A stretch of DNA of 64,000 nucleotides, from positions 85,678 to 149,677 of the forward strand of contig PBDN01000002.1 of assembly GCA_002718135.1 (NCBI GenBank), written 5' to 3'. Position 1 is the first letter of the stretch. Each line of letters starts with the position of its first letter. The position numbers and the translations under genes are program-made. Shown one piece after another: positions 44,157 through 53,751 of the stretch. This stretch comes from Pelagibacteraceae bacterium. GTDB taxonomy: Bacteria > Pseudomonadota > Alphaproteobacteria > HIMB59 > GCA-002718135. A model generated the notes under the pieces. That model was not told the origin of the DNA and did not search any database. It was given only the letters and a program-made list of their open reading frames with translations.

Positions 44157-44873
44157 ATGAGCTCAAAAAAGGAAAAAATTAAAAATGATCCAAGGTCTAA
44201 TGGTAAGAAAAATACTGATTCTGGCGATATTTCAAAAGATAAGGATAAAGATAAGGATAGCGTCAAAAAACTTTCAGAAGATGATACAGTTTCTAATGAT
44301 AAAGAAAAAATAAATAAAAAAGAAAGTCAAAAAATAAAGGATTTAAATTCTCAATTAGAAGACTTCAAGGAAGAAAAAATAAGACTTTTAGCTGAAATGG
44401 AAAATTTAAGAAAAAGATTTGAAAAAGAAAAAACTGAGACGATAAAATTTGGAAATATAAATTTTGCAAGAGATATTTTATCCCCTGGTGACAATTTAGA
44501 AAGAGCCCTAGCTTCTTTTCCCGAAGACAAAAACAATTCTCAATCAATAAAAAATTTAGTAGAAGGTTTAAAAATGGTTCAAAAAGAATTTTCATCTATA
44601 TTAGAAAAAAATAGTATAAAAAAAATAATCTCAATTAATGAAAAATTTGACCACAACTTCCATCAGGCGATGATGGAAATAGAAAGAGAAGATATTGAAG
44701 AGGGAATTGTTGTTCAGGAAATACAAGCCGGGTATACAATGCATGATCGCTTATTAAGACCATCAATGGTTGCGGTATCTAAAAAACCGGATAACCTAAA
44801 GAAAAAAGACGATAATGACGAATCTGGGCAAAAGAATTCAGAAAATGACAAAAAAACACAAGAAAACAAGTAA
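44157..44873 (+). CDS. grpE: Nucleotide-exchange factor GrpE
   Basis: The 238 aa protein has a long charged Lys/Asp/Ser-rich N-terminal tail (about 1-65), a coiled coil and the conserved 'AEMENLRKRFEKEK' and 'DHNFHQAMMEIEREDIEEGI', then 'GYTMHDRLLRPSMVAVSKKP'. It releases ADP from DnaK. The ATG at 44157 follows hrcA after one base; an earlier TTG (44148) is in frame but unlikely. The C-terminal 25 residues are also highly charged. Confidence 0.95.
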   Translation: MSSKKEKIKNDPRSNGKKNTDSGDISKDKDKDKDSVKKLSEDDTVSNDKEKINKKESQKIKDLNSQLEDFKEEKIRLLAEMENLRKRFEKEKTETIKFGNINFARDILSPGDNLERALASFPEDKNNSQSIKNLVEGLKMVQKEFSSILEKNSIKKIISINEKFDHNFHQAMMEIEREDIEEGIVVQEIQAGYTMHDRLLRPSMVAVSKKPDNLKKKDDNDESGQKNSENDKKTQENK

Positions 44874-44907
44874 ATTTTGTTAGTACAATTATAATTTTCT
44901 ATTAGAT

Positions 44908-44935
44908 CTTGTAATTTTAAACTTTTTTCCCATAT
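44908..44935 (+). promoter_or_regulatory. Sigma32-type heat-shock promoter of dnaKJ
   Basis: CTTGTAA (CTTG at 44908-44911) and CCCATAT (44929-44935) are 17 bases apart counted from CTTG. This is close to the sigma32 consensus (CTTGAAA, CCCATnT). It lies in the grpE-dnaK gap, 55 bp upstream of the dnaK ATG, and would give dnaKJ its own heat-inducible transcript. Confidence 0.75.
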
Positions 44936-44990
44936 CATAATAAGTCAGTAATATCAGACTAACAACTTAAAATTTTAGGAAAAATAATTT

Positions 44991-46922
44991 ATGGCAAAAG
45001 TAATAGGGATTGATTTAGGCACCACAAACTCTTGTGTTGCGGTAATGGAAGGAAAAGAAGCAAAGGTAATTGAAAATTCAGAAGGCGGAAGAACAACGCC
45101 CTCTATGGTTGCCTTCACAGAATCTAAAGAAAAGCTTGTTGGACAATCTGCAAAAAGACAGGCTGTAACAAATCCTGAAAATACATTGTTTGCCATAAAA
45201 AGATTAATAGGTAGAAATTTTGAAGATAAAATTGTGAAATCTGATAGCGGATTAGTTCCTTATAAAATAATTAAAGGAGAAAATGGTGATGCATGGGTTG
45301 AATCAAGAGGTGATAAATATAGTCCAAGTCAAATTAGCGCCTTTGTTCTCCAAAAAATGAAAGAAACTGCAGAAAGTTATCTTGGTGAAACTGTTACTCA
45401 GGCGGTTATAACAGTTCCAGCTTATTTTAATGATGCTCAGAGACAAGCAACAAAAGATGCTGGTAAAATTGCTGGACTCGAAGTTCTTAGAATTATAAAC
45501 GAGCCTACTGCAGCAGCTTTAGCATATGGCTTAGATAAAAAGAAAACAGGCACAGTTGCCGTTTACGATTTAGGCGGTGGTACATTTGATATATCTATTT
45601 TAGAAATAGGAGACGGTGTTTTTGAGGTTAAATCGACAAATGGTGATACTCACTTAGGTGGTGAAGATTTCGATCTTCAAATTATTGATTATTTAGCTGA
45701 TGAATTTAAAAAGGATAATGGGATTGATTTGAGAAAAGATAAACTCGCACTTCAACGATTAAAAGAAGCTGCAGAAAAAGCAAAAATTGAATTATCAAGC
45801 TCAACTGAAACAGAGGTAAATTTGCCATTTATTACTGCTGATCAATCTGGACCAAAACACTTAACCATTAAATTATCGAGAGCCAAGCTTGAGGCTATAA
45901 TTGGTGAACTACTTAAAAAAAGTTTAAAGCCTTGTGAGCTGGCTCTAAAAGATGCCGGACTACAAGCAGCTGATATAAATGATGTAATACTTGTTGGTGG
46001 CATGACAAGAATGCCTAAGGTTTCAGAGATTGTTAAAAATTTCTTTGGTAAAGAACCGAATAAAGGTGTCAATCCAGATGAAGTTGTGGCCTCTGGTGCT
46101 GCAATTCAAGGAGGCGTGCTTCAGGGTGATGTAAAAGATGTTCTTCTTTTAGATGTTACCCCTTTATCCTTGGGCATTGAGACATTAGGTGGTGTATTCA
46201 CACGTTTGATTGATAAAAACACAACTATACCCACTAAAAAAAGTCAGGTTTTTTCAACTGCTGAAGACAACCAAAGTGCTGTAACTATTAGGGTTTTCCA
46301 AGGTGAAAGAGAAATGGCAAGTGACAATAAGCTATTAGGACAATTTGATTTGGTTGGGATCCCACCATCACCAAGAGGTATGCCTCAAATTGAAGTTACA
46401 TTTGATATTGATGCAAATGGTATAGTTAATGTTTCAGCTAAAGATAAGTCAACCGGCAAAGAACAACAAATCAGAATTCAGGCTTCTGGAGGTTTATCAG
46501 ATGAAGATATTGAAAGAATGGTAAAGGAGGCAGAAGAAAATGCTGAAGCAGATAAGAAAAAAAGAGAGGCAGTTGATACAAGAAATCATGCAGATAGCTT
46601 AATTAATGAAACTGAAAAAAATTTAAAAGAACATGGTGACAAGATTCCTGAAACAGATAGAAATAAAATTTCTGCAGATATTGAAGAGTTAAAAAGTGTT
46701 AAAGACACTGATGATTTAGAAAAAATTAAATCTAAAACAGAGGCTTTGGTTCAATCTTCACTAAAAATGGGAGAAGCAATTTACAAACAAAATCCTCAAG
46801 GTCCTGGCCCACAACCAGATCCTTCAGGTGCAGAACCATCATCTGATGAAAAAAAAGATGAAAAAGATGAAAAAGTTGTGGATGCTGAGTTTGAAGAAAT
46901 AGACGAAAACAAAAAAGAATAA
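44991..46922 (+). CDS. dnaK: Chaperone DnaK (Hsp70)
   Basis: The 643 aa chaperone has an ATPase domain (about 1-383: '[17 protein letters not shown]', '[20 protein letters not shown]', '[12 protein letters not shown]'), a peptide-binding beta sandwich (about 390-505: '[20 protein letters not shown]') and a helical lid ending with '[13 protein letters not shown]'. It refolds proteins with DnaJ and GrpE. Codon use is less AT-extreme than its neighbours, as expected for high expression. Confidence 0.98.
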   Translation: MAKVIGIDLGTTNSCVAVMEGKEAKVIENSEGGRTTPSMVAFTESKEKLVGQSAKRQAVTNPENTLFAIKRLIGRNFEDKIVKSDSGLVPYKIIKGENGDAWVESRGDKYSPSQISAFVLQKMKETAESYLGETVTQAVITVPAYFNDAQRQATKDAGKIAGLEVLRIINEPTAAALAYGLDKKKTGTVAVYDLGGGTFDISILEIGDGVFEVKSTNGDTHLGGEDFDLQIIDYLADEFKKDNGIDLRKDKLALQRLKEAAEKAKIELSSSTETEVNLPFITADQSGPKHLTIKLSRAKLEAIIGELLKKSLKPCELALKDAGLQAADINDVILVGGMTRMPKVSEIVKNFFGKEPNKGVNPDEVVASGAAIQGGVLQGDVKDVLLLDVTPLSLGIETLGGVFTRLIDKNTTIPTKKSQVFSTAEDNQSAVTIRVFQGEREMASDNKLLGQFDLVGIPPSPRGMPQIEVTFDIDANGIVNVSAKDKSTGKEQQIRIQASGGLSDEDIERMVKEAEENAEADKKKREAVDTRNHADSLINETEKNLKEHGDKIPETDRNKISADIEELKSVKDTDDLEKIKSKTEALVQSSLKMGEAIYKQNPQGPGPQPDPSGAEPSSDEKKDEKDEKVVDAEFEEIDENKKE

Positions 46923-46948
46923 CGCTCCATATTTTAAAAGGAGGCGAA

Positions 46949-48082
46949 GTGGCGGAAAGAGATTTCTACGAAATACTAGGTGTTCAAAAAAACGCTAGTG
47001 ATGAAGAAATTAAAAAAGCTTATAGAAAGCAAGCCATGAAATATCATCCAGATAGAAATAAAGATGACAAAAAGGCTGAAAGAAAATTTAAAGAAGCAAC
47101 CGCAGCTTATGAAGCATTAAAAGATCCTGAAAAAAGATCTGCATATGATCAATATGGCCACGATGCCTTTAGACAGGGGGGTATGGGTGGTGCACAAGGT
47201 TTTGGAGATTTTGCAGGCGGATTTTCAGATATTTTTGAAGAATTTTTTGGTGGAGGTTTTGGTGGACAGTCATCAAGAAGAAGGGGTCCTCAAAGAGGTA
47301 GTGATTTACGATACAATATGTCTGTTTCACTTTACGAAGCTTTTACAGGTAAAAAACCAAAAATAAAAATTCCCAGTTATGTGGGTTGTGATTTATGTGC
47401 TTCAACTGGGAGTGCTGATAAAGCTGGTCCAAGTACATGTTCAACATGCAATGGCCTTGGTAAAGTAAGGTCACAACAAGGATTTTTTTCTATTGAGAGA
47501 CCGTGTCCCACATGTGGCGGAGAAGGTTCAAGTATCAAAAATCCATGTTTGAAATGTTCAGGAACAGGACAATTAAAAAAACAAAAAACTATTTCAGTGA
47601 CTATACCTGCAGGTGTTGATACTGGAACAAGAATTAGAATAACTGGAGAGGGTGAACCTGGGCAGCGCGGTGCAGGAAATGGAGATCTTTATTTATTTGT
47701 TGAAGTTCAAAAGGATAAATTATTTGAAAGAGAAGAAGACAATCTTTTTTGTCAAATTCCTATATCTATAACAACAGCAATATTAGGTGGAGAAATTGAA
47801 GTTCCCACAATAGAAGGTAAGAAAGCAAGATTAAATATACCCTCAGGCACTCAATCAGAAACACAATTTCGATTAAGAGGAAAGGGCATGAGCGTTCTTC
47901 GTCAAAATAGAAGAGGCGATATGTATGTTGAGACAAATGTTGAAATCCCAGTCAATCTCAGCAATAAACAGAAAGCAATTTTACTAGAATTTGAAAAAGA
48001 AGGCGGCACATCAAAAAAACATAGCCCTAAATCCCAAGGCTTCTTCTCAAAATTAAAAGAAGTTTGGGAAGATTTAACATAA
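46949..48082 (+). CDS. dnaJ: Co-chaperone DnaJ
   Basis: The 377 aa protein has a J domain with 'YHPDRNKD' (HPD), a Gly/Phe-rich stretch (about 75-110), a zinc-finger domain with four Cys pairs (about 145-210) and a C-terminal substrate domain. The first Zn motif is 'CDLCASTGS', deviating from CxxCxGxG; the others are regular ('CSTCNGLG', 'CPTCGGEG', 'CLKCSGTG'). Starts at GTG 46949 with a very strong Shine-Dalgarno AAAAGGAGG (46935-46943), so GTG is secure. Confidence 0.97.
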   Translation: MAERDFYEILGVQKNASDEEIKKAYRKQAMKYHPDRNKDDKKAERKFKEATAAYEALKDPEKRSAYDQYGHDAFRQGGMGGAQGFGDFAGGFSDIFEEFFGGGFGGQSSRRRGPQRGSDLRYNMSVSLYEAFTGKKPKIKIPSYVGCDLCASTGSADKAGPSTCSTCNGLGKVRSQQGFFSIERPCPTCGGEGSSIKNPCLKCSGTGQLKKQKTISVTIPAGVDTGTRIRITGEGEPGQRGAGNGDLYLFVEVQKDKLFEREEDNLFCQIPISITTAILGGEIEVPTIEGKKARLNIPSGTQSETQFRLRGKGMSVLRQNRRGDMYVETNVEIPVNLSNKQKAILLEFEKEGGTSKKHSPKSQGFFSKLKEVWEDLT

Positions 48083-48123
48083 TTTCTTTTAATTCAAGTT
48101 CACTCCAAGTATAAGATTGAGTT

Positions 48124-48933
48124 ATGGCAAAAGTTAAAATTGGTATTGCTGGTTGTTTAGGGCGAATGGGCCAAGATCTTATTAGACAAATATTATCTGA
48201 AAAAAAATTTAAATTTGTCGGTGGATTTGAACACCGATCTCATCCAAGTATTGGAAAAAAAATTAATGCGGTTACAGATTTAGACTCAACATTTGTTGTA
48301 ACAAATAACGCTAAGTCAGTTTTTAAACTAGCAGATGTAGTAATAGATTTTACAACACCGCAGTCATCTTTATCAAATGCTAAAATTGCCAGTATAACTA
48401 AGACCGCATTAGTAATAGGCACTACTGGTATTAACAATGGTCAAAAAAACAAAATAAAAGATTTTTCAAAAAAAACTCCTATTCTTATTTCTTCTAACAT
48501 GAGCATGGGGGTTAATCTTTTGTTTGATTTGGTAAAGCAAGCAGCTTCATCTCTTAATGCTTCTGAATATGATATTGAAATAGCAGAGGCACATCATAAG
48601 CATAAAATTGATGCGCCATCAGGAACAGCGCTTTCTTTAGGACAATGTGCGGCTGAGGGAAGAAAAACAAATCTAAATAAAACAAAAGTTCTAGACCGAA
48701 CCAAAAGTTTAAAAAAAAGAAAAAAAGGAGACATTGGTTTTTCTGTTACTAGAGGAGGTGAAATAGCAGGTGAACACACTGTAAGTTTTATTAGTAAGAA
48801 TGACAGATTTGATCTTGTTCATAAGGCGAACAATAGGTCTATTTTTGTTTCAGGCGCTCTGAGAGCAGCATTTTTTATTTCAAAACAGAAAATTGGTTAT
48901 TTTGATATGAAGGCTTTATTGAAGTTAAAATAA
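48124..48933 (+). CDS. dapB: 4-hydroxy-tetrahydrodipicolinate reductase
   Basis: The 269 aa enzyme uses NAD(P)H in lysine/diaminopimelate synthesis. Marks are 'KIGIAGCLGRMGQDLI' (cofactor loop), 'IDFTTPQSS', 'GTTGINNGQKNKI' and 'EIAEAHHKHKIDAPSGTALS' (catalytic His and Lys). ATG 48124. It follows dnaJ by 41 bp, as in several Alphaproteobacteria. Confidence 0.96.
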   Translation: MAKVKIGIAGCLGRMGQDLIRQILSEKKFKFVGGFEHRSHPSIGKKINAVTDLDSTFVVTNNAKSVFKLADVVIDFTTPQSSLSNAKIASITKTALVIGTTGINNGQKNKIKDFSKKTPILISSNMSMGVNLLFDLVKQAASSLNASEYDIEIAEAHHKHKIDAPSGTALSLGQCAAEGRKTNLNKTKVLDRTKSLKKRKKGDIGFSVTRGGEIAGEHTVSFISKNDRFDLVHKANNRSIFVSGALRAAFFISKQKIGYFDMKALLKLK

Positions 48934-48971
48934 TATAAATAATCTGCAAAAAAACACCTCTACTTGCTTAT

Positions 48972-48996
48972 TTTGCATGGAAGATATACATGCAAA
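48972..48996. promoter_or_regulatory. Inverted repeat upstream of pyruvate carboxylase
   Basis: TTTGCATG (48972-48979) and CATGCAAA (48989-48996) are perfect 8-base arms with a 9-base spacer, in the 122 bp dapB-pyc gap. It may be an operator; AT-rich DNA makes chance possible but the arms contain GC pairs. No regulator is assigned. Confidence 0.4.
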
Positions 48997-49055
48997 TCGC
49001 AAAAAAATGATTTGTTAAAAATGTATAATTATTAAATATTGTTTGTATTTGAAAA

Positions 49056-52000
49056 ATGAAAAAAATAAATAAAATATTAGCGGCTAATAGAAGTGAAATT
49101 GCTATTAGAATTTTTAGAGCTGCGGAAGAATCTGGAATACAAACTGTGGCAATTTATTCAAAAGAAGATAGATTTGCTTTACATCGTTTTAAAACAGATG
49201 AAAGCTATCTTGTTGGCGAAGGTAAAGGTCCCATACAAGCTTATTTAGATATTAACTCTATTATTAATATAGCAAAAAAAGCAGATGTTGATGCAATTCA
49301 CCCAGGTTATGGTTTTTTATCTGAAAATCCTGACTTTGCTGATTTATGTGAAAAAAACAACCTTACTTTTATAGGTCCTAGCAAAGAAATACTTAGTAAA
49401 CTTGGGAATAAGATTGTTGCAAAAGAGGTTGCAAACGAAGCTGGCGTAAGCACTATCCCGTCAGTTAAAGTTACTAAAGAAAATAAAAAAAGTTTTAATG
49501 AACAAGTTAATGAAATTGGATATCCAGTAATTGTAAAAGCTAGCTGGGGTGGAGGCGGAAGAGGAATGAGAGTTGTTCATTCTGCTGATGAACTGAATCA
49601 ACAAATAGAATTAGCTCAGAGTGAATCAAAAAAAGCTTTTGGGAAAGATGAGGTTTTCATTGAGAAGTTCTTAGAAGATGCTGCACATATAGAAGTTCAA
49701 ATTTTAGGTGATAAACATGGCAACGTAGTTCATTTGTATGAAAGGGATTGTTCTTTACAAAGAAGACATCAAAAAATAATTGAAAGAGCCCCGGCTAATT
49801 TTTTAAAAGATTCTTATAGAGAGAGTATATGTGATTCAGCAGTTAATATTGCAAAACATGTAAATTATTGCGGAGCGGGCACCGTTGAATTTTTATTTGA
49901 TAAAAAAAATAATAAATATTATTTTATTGAAGTTAATCCTAGAATACAAGTTGAACATACCGTCACAGAAGAAGTGACGGGTATTGACATTGTTAAGGCT
50001 CAAATAAAAATTGCTGAAGGTTATAAAATTGGATCTGATCCATCTTTACCAAATCAAAAAAATATTAAATTAGATGGTTTTGCAATTCAATGCCGGGTTA
50101 CCACAGAAGACCCTTTAAATAATTTTATGCCAGATTACGGTAAAATAATGACTTATCGTTCTGCCTCAGGTTTTGGTGTAAGACTTGATGGTGCTACTGC
50201 AGCTGCAGGATCTATTATCACTCCTTACTACGACTCTCTTTTAGTAAAGGTTACAACTTGGGCACAAACTACAAATGATTGCATAAGAAGAATGGATAGA
50301 GCTCTTCGTGAATTTAGGATCAGAGGAGTAAAAACCAATCTTGTTTTTCTAGAATCTCTTATTAATAATGTTGATTTCAAATCAGGTAATTATAACACTG
50401 ACTTCGTAGATACTAATAAAAATATATATAATTTTAAACCAAAAAAAGATCGTGCATCAAAAATAATTTCATACTTGGGTGATATTATTGTTAATGGACA
50501 TCCAGATATAGTTGGTAGGACTAAAAACATAAATCTAGCAGATCCAGTTGTCCCAAATTATGAAATAAACAATAATTCAAAAGACTATGTTTCAGAATTA
50601 AAAAGACTTGGTCCTGAAAAATTTTGTCAAAAAATAAAAAATACAAGACACACATTAATAACAGACACAACTATGCGAGATGCCCATCAATCACTTCTTG
50701 CAACAAGAATGAGAACAGATGACATTGTTAATATTGCTTCATTTTACAGCAACAATTTGTCTGATTTATTTTCAATCGAGTGCTGGGGAGGCGCTACATT
50801 TGATACCTCTATGAGATTTCTTAAAGAAGATCCATGGGATAGGTTGGCAAAATTAAATAAACAAGCCCCAAATATATTGAAGCAAATGCTTTTAAGGGGT
50901 GCAAATGCAGTAGGTTATAAAAATTACCCTGATAATGTTGTAAAATTTTTTGTAAAAGAAGCTGCTCAAGCCGGTATTGATGTTTTCAGAATCTTTGATT
51001 CTTTAAACCTGATTGAAAATATGAAAGTTTCGATTGAAGAGGTTCGTTTGCAAGATAAAATATGTGAAGGAACTATTTGTTATACAAATGATCTTACCAA
51101 TCCAAAAGAAAAAAAATATAACCTAAAATATTACATTAACCTTGCTAAAGAATTGGAAAGTGCAGGCTCACACATAATTGCAATTAAAGATATGGCAGGG
51201 ATATGTAAGCCAGCTTCGATAAAATTATTATTAAAAGAATTACGCAATGAAGTTTCTTTACCAATTCATTTCCATACACACGATACATCTGGAACATCTT
51301 CCGCAACTGTTTTAACTGCAATTGAAGATGGTATAGATATTGTTGATTTGGCAATGGATTCAATGAGTGGACTAACATCACAACCTGCACTTGGGTCTAT
51401 TTTATCTATACTGAAAAATAAGCACCCTGATCCTATTTTAGAAGAAGATAAAATTAAAGCAGCCTCTTTATATTGGGAGCAGGCACGACATAACTATAGA
51501 GCTTTTGAAACAGATTTCAAAGGAGGTAGTTCAGATGTTTATTTTCACCAAATGCCAGGTGGTCAATTTACCAATTTAAAAGAACAGGCCAGATCTCTTG
51601 GAATTACTACTGATAAATGGGGCTTAGTGTCTAATATGTATGCAGAGGTAAATAAAATGTTTGGAGATATTATTAAGGTTACGCCATCATCAAAAATTGT
51701 TGGCGATATGGCTTTATATATGATTACTAATGACTTAACCCCTAAAGATGTTTTGGACCCAAAAAAAGAGATTTCCTTCCCCTCTTCTGTTGTTCAGTTT
51801 TTCAAAGGCGAAATAGGAATACCAGTTGGAGGATTTCCAAAAGATCTGCAAAAAAAAATTTTGGGAAATGAAAAGCAATTAACTAAAAGAGCAGGATCAG
51901 TTTTGCCAAGTGTTGATCTGACTGCTGTAAAAAATAAACTAGAAAAAACTTATGAAGAAAAAATATCTGATCAACAATTATGTTCATATCTTATGTATCC

Positions 52001-52496
52001 AAAAGTTTTTGAAGAATTTATGGATCATCGAAAAAACTTTAGTGATACATCTGTGTTGTCAACTGAACTATTTTTTTACGGACCTCTTCCTGATAAAGAA
52101 TATTCTTTACCTATTGATAAAGGTAAAAATCTTATCGTTCGCTATTTAGCAAAAGGAGAGACTAATTCTAATGGAACAAGTTCAGTATTTTTTGAATTAA
52201 ATGGGCAGCCAAGAACTGTTGAGATTATCAACAAAGAATTTTCAAAAAATGTTGCTATAAAAATTAAAGCAGAAGATGGAAACATTAGTCAGGTTGGATC
52301 TCCTTTGCCAGGACAGGTAGCAAAAATATTTGTCAGTGAAAATGATAAGGTAATTAAAGGCGATAGAGTGTTGGTGATTGAGGCTATGAAGATGGAAACA
52401 ACTATTACCGTAGAGAAAAGTGGTACTATAAAGAAATTATATGTTAATTCTGGTGATAACGTTGAGACTAAAGATTTATTAGTTGAAATTGATTAA
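49056..52496 (+). CDS. pyc: Pyruvate carboxylase
   Basis: The 1146 aa single-chain enzyme makes oxaloacetate from pyruvate, bicarbonate and ATP. Domains in order: biotin carboxylase (about 1-455; 'KILAANRSEIAIRIFRAAEE', 'AIHPGYGFLSEN', 'KASWGGGGRGMR', 'EVNPRIQVEHTVTEEVTGID'), carboxyltransferase (about 530-800; 'TTMRDAHQSLLATRMRTDD', 'ECWGGATFDTSMRFL', 'HTHDTSGTSSATVL'), a PYC-specific linker and biotinyl domain with 'VIEAMKMET' (Lys near 1112). It replenishes the TCA cycle. Start ATG 49056. Its stop shares a TTAA palindrome with the convergent lipoprotein. Confidence 0.97.
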   Translation: MKKINKILAANRSEIAIRIFRAAEESGIQTVAIYSKEDRFALHRFKTDESYLVGEGKGPIQAYLDINSIINIAKKADVDAIHPGYGFLSENPDFADLCEKNNLTFIGPSKEILSKLGNKIVAKEVANEAGVSTIPSVKVTKENKKSFNEQVNEIGYPVIVKASWGGGGRGMRVVHSADELNQQIELAQSESKKAFGKDEVFIEKFLEDAAHIEVQILGDKHGNVVHLYERDCSLQRRHQKIIERAPANFLKDSYRESICDSAVNIAKHVNYCGAGTVEFLFDKKNNKYYFIEVNPRIQVEHTVTEEVTGIDIVKAQIKIAEGYKIGSDPSLPNQKNIKLDGFAIQCRVTTEDPLNNFMPDYGKIMTYRSASGFGVRLDGATAAAGSIITPYYDSLLVKVTTWAQTTNDCIRRMDRALREFRIRGVKTNLVFLESLINNVDFKSGNYNTDFVDTNKNIYNFKPKKDRASKIISYLGDIIVNGHPDIVGRTKNINLADPVVPNYEINNNSKDYVSELKRLGPEKFCQKIKNTRHTLITDTTMRDAHQSLLATRMRTDDIVNIASFYSNNLSDLFSIECWGGATFDTSMRFLKEDPWDRLAKLNKQAPNILKQMLLRGANAVGYKNYPDNVVKFFVKEAAQAGIDVFRIFDSLNLIENMKVSIEEVRLQDKICEGTICYTNDLTNPKEKKYNLKYYINLAKELESAGSHIIAIKDMAGICKPASIKLLLKELRNEVSLPIHFHTHDTSGTSSATVLTAIEDGIDIVDLAMDSMSGLTSQPALGSILSILKNKHPDPILEEDKIKAASLYWEQARHNYRAFETDFKGGSSDVYFHQMPGGQFTNLKEQARSLGITTDKWGLVSNMYAEVNKMFGDIIKVTPSSKIVGDMALYMITNDLTPKDVLDPKKEISFPSSVVQFFKGEIGIPVGGFPKDLQKKILGNEKQLTKRAGSVLPSVDLTAVKNKLEKTYEEKISDQQLCSYLMYPKVFEEFMDHRKNFSDTSVLSTELFFYGPLPDKEYSLPIDKGKNLIVRYLAKGETNSNGTSSVFFELNGQPRTVEIINKEFSKNVAIKIKAEDGNISQVGSPLPGQVAKIFVSENDKVIKGDRVLVIEAMKMETTITVEKSGTIKKLYVNSGDNVETKDLLVEID

Positions 52497-52981
52497 TTTA
52501 TTAATTTGAATTCTCGATAACACTGCTCAAGAGATTGTTTAGAATTTAGAAGGGTGCCTAAGTCGTTCCTAATTTCAAAATATTCTACACGTTTTTTTTC
52601 AGCGCCATTATTAAAAAAAATGAAAAGTCGGCAACTTTCACTATCATATCGAAACATATATATAGGATCATCAGAGCGAGTTAATTCAGGTTTACCCATT
52701 TTTAAATTTATTTGATCTTCAGTATTTCCAATAAAATTTATTTCTGCAAGTCTTTGTTGATTTTGGATAATTGACTTTTGTTTTTTTTGTTCATCTTCTA
52801 TAATTTCTTTTGCCTTTATTAATTCCTCTTCTTTTTCAGCATTTTGAATTTCATTTTTTGGAAGAATTTCTTCAACAGTTTTTTTTACACTACTTGTTGC
52901 TTTTATAACTTCTTTGGTGACCTCAACAGTCGAACACCCCCAAATGAAAATAAATATAGAAAAAAATAAAAATAACCGCAT
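52493..52981 (-). CDS. Small outer-membrane-type lipoprotein, unknown function
   Basis: The 162 aa product has signal and lipobox 'FIWGC' (Cys at 16), a Lys/Glu-rich helical region (about 25-75, possible coiled coil) and a compact C-terminal part 'IGNTEDQINLKMGKPELTRS', 'YMFRYDSESCRLFIFFNN'. The 'GNTEDQI..KMGKP' stretch recalls the start of BamE/SmpA-like domains, but I am not sure. No functional partner is evident. Confidence 0.65.
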   Translation of the reverse strand: MRLFLFFSIFIFIWGCSTVEVTKEVIKATSSVKKTVEEILPKNEIQNAEKEEELIKAKEIIEDEQKKQKSIIQNQQRLAEINFIGNTEDQINLKMGKPELTRSDDPIYMFRYDSESCRLFIFFNNGAEKKRVEYFEIRNDLGTLLNSKQSLEQCYREFKLIN

Positions 52982-53016
52982 TGCTCTTATGATAAAATAA
53001 TTGTAAGTAATAACAA

Positions 53017-53637
53017 ATGATTACATCAATTCAATCACCATTCCTAGAACATAAAATGACTATTTTGAGAAATAAAAATACATCAAACTCATTTTTTAGA
53101 CAAACAATGAATGAAATAAGCTATTTGATTGCATCAGAGGTTTTAAAATTTATGCCATATAAAAAAATTAGTGTTCAAACTCCAATTACCAAAGCATCAG
53201 GTAAAAAATTATCTGCACAAATAATATTGGTTCCAATATTGCGTGCCGGATTGGGACTTTTAGAGGGTTTTGTTAAATTTTTACCTGATGCTGAAAAAGG
53301 ACACATTGGTCTATATCGCGATGAGCAAACATATAGGCCAGTTGAATATTTGTTTAAATTACCAAAAACAAAAAACAAAAAGATTTTAGTGCTTGATCCT
53401 ATGTTGGCTACGGGTAATTCATCCATTGCTGCTATCAATTTAATCTTAAATAAAGGAGTTAAAATAAAAGATATATTTTTAGTATCTATTTTAGCAGCTC
53501 CAGAGGGTCTTAAAAATTTACAAAAACATCATAAGTCCCTTCATATTTTTACATGCAAGATAGATAGGAAATTAAACAAAAAAAAGTTCATTGTTCCTGG
53601 ATTGGGTGATGCTGGAGATCGTTATATGGGGACTTAA
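53017..53637 (+). CDS. upp: Uracil phosphoribosyltransferase
   Basis: The 206 aa enzyme salvages uracil with PRPP to make UMP. Marks are 'ILRNKNTSNSFFRQTMNEIS', 'VPILRAGLGLLEGFVKFLPD' and the PRPP loop 'VLDPMLATGNSSIAAINLIL', and a C-terminal 'IVPGLGDAGDRYMGT'. ATG 53017. It stands just upstream of a BMP-type nucleoside transporter, which fits pyrimidine/nucleobase uptake. Confidence 0.96.
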   Translation: MITSIQSPFLEHKMTILRNKNTSNSFFRQTMNEISYLIASEVLKFMPYKKISVQTPITKASGKKLSAQIILVPILRAGLGLLEGFVKFLPDAEKGHIGLYRDEQTYRPVEYLFKLPKTKNKKILVLDPMLATGNSSIAAINLILNKGVKIKDIFLVSILAAPEGLKNLQKHHKSLHIFTCKIDRKLNKKKFIVPGLGDAGDRYMGT

Positions 53638-53688
53638 ACAATAAATTTTATTATTTATCCACCATCTCAATTTTAAATTAATTTTTTT

Positions 53689-53717
53689 TTGTCATAAAAA
53701 TGTTATCAAGGTACTAT
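53689..53717 (+). promoter_or_regulatory. Putative sigma70 promoter of the BMP transporter operon
   Basis: TTGTCA (53689-53694) and TACTAT (53712-53717) are 17 bp apart. A second TATAAT (53719-53724) is just downstream. Good AGGGAG ribosome site follows 9 nt before the ATG. AT-rich DNA makes chance matches common. Confidence 0.4.
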
Positions 53718-53751
53718 CTATAATTCTAATAAAAAAAGGGAGATTTTTGGT

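Noticed and set aside
44216..44266. Repeat-like GATAAGGATAAAG run in grpE as tandem repeat element
   Set aside because: It encodes the Lys/Asp-rich GrpE tail (KDKDKDKD) and is simply low-complexity coding.
48934..49055. tRNA or small RNA in the dapB-pyc gap
   Set aside because: No cloverleaf or T-run terminator is visible; only an inverted repeat.
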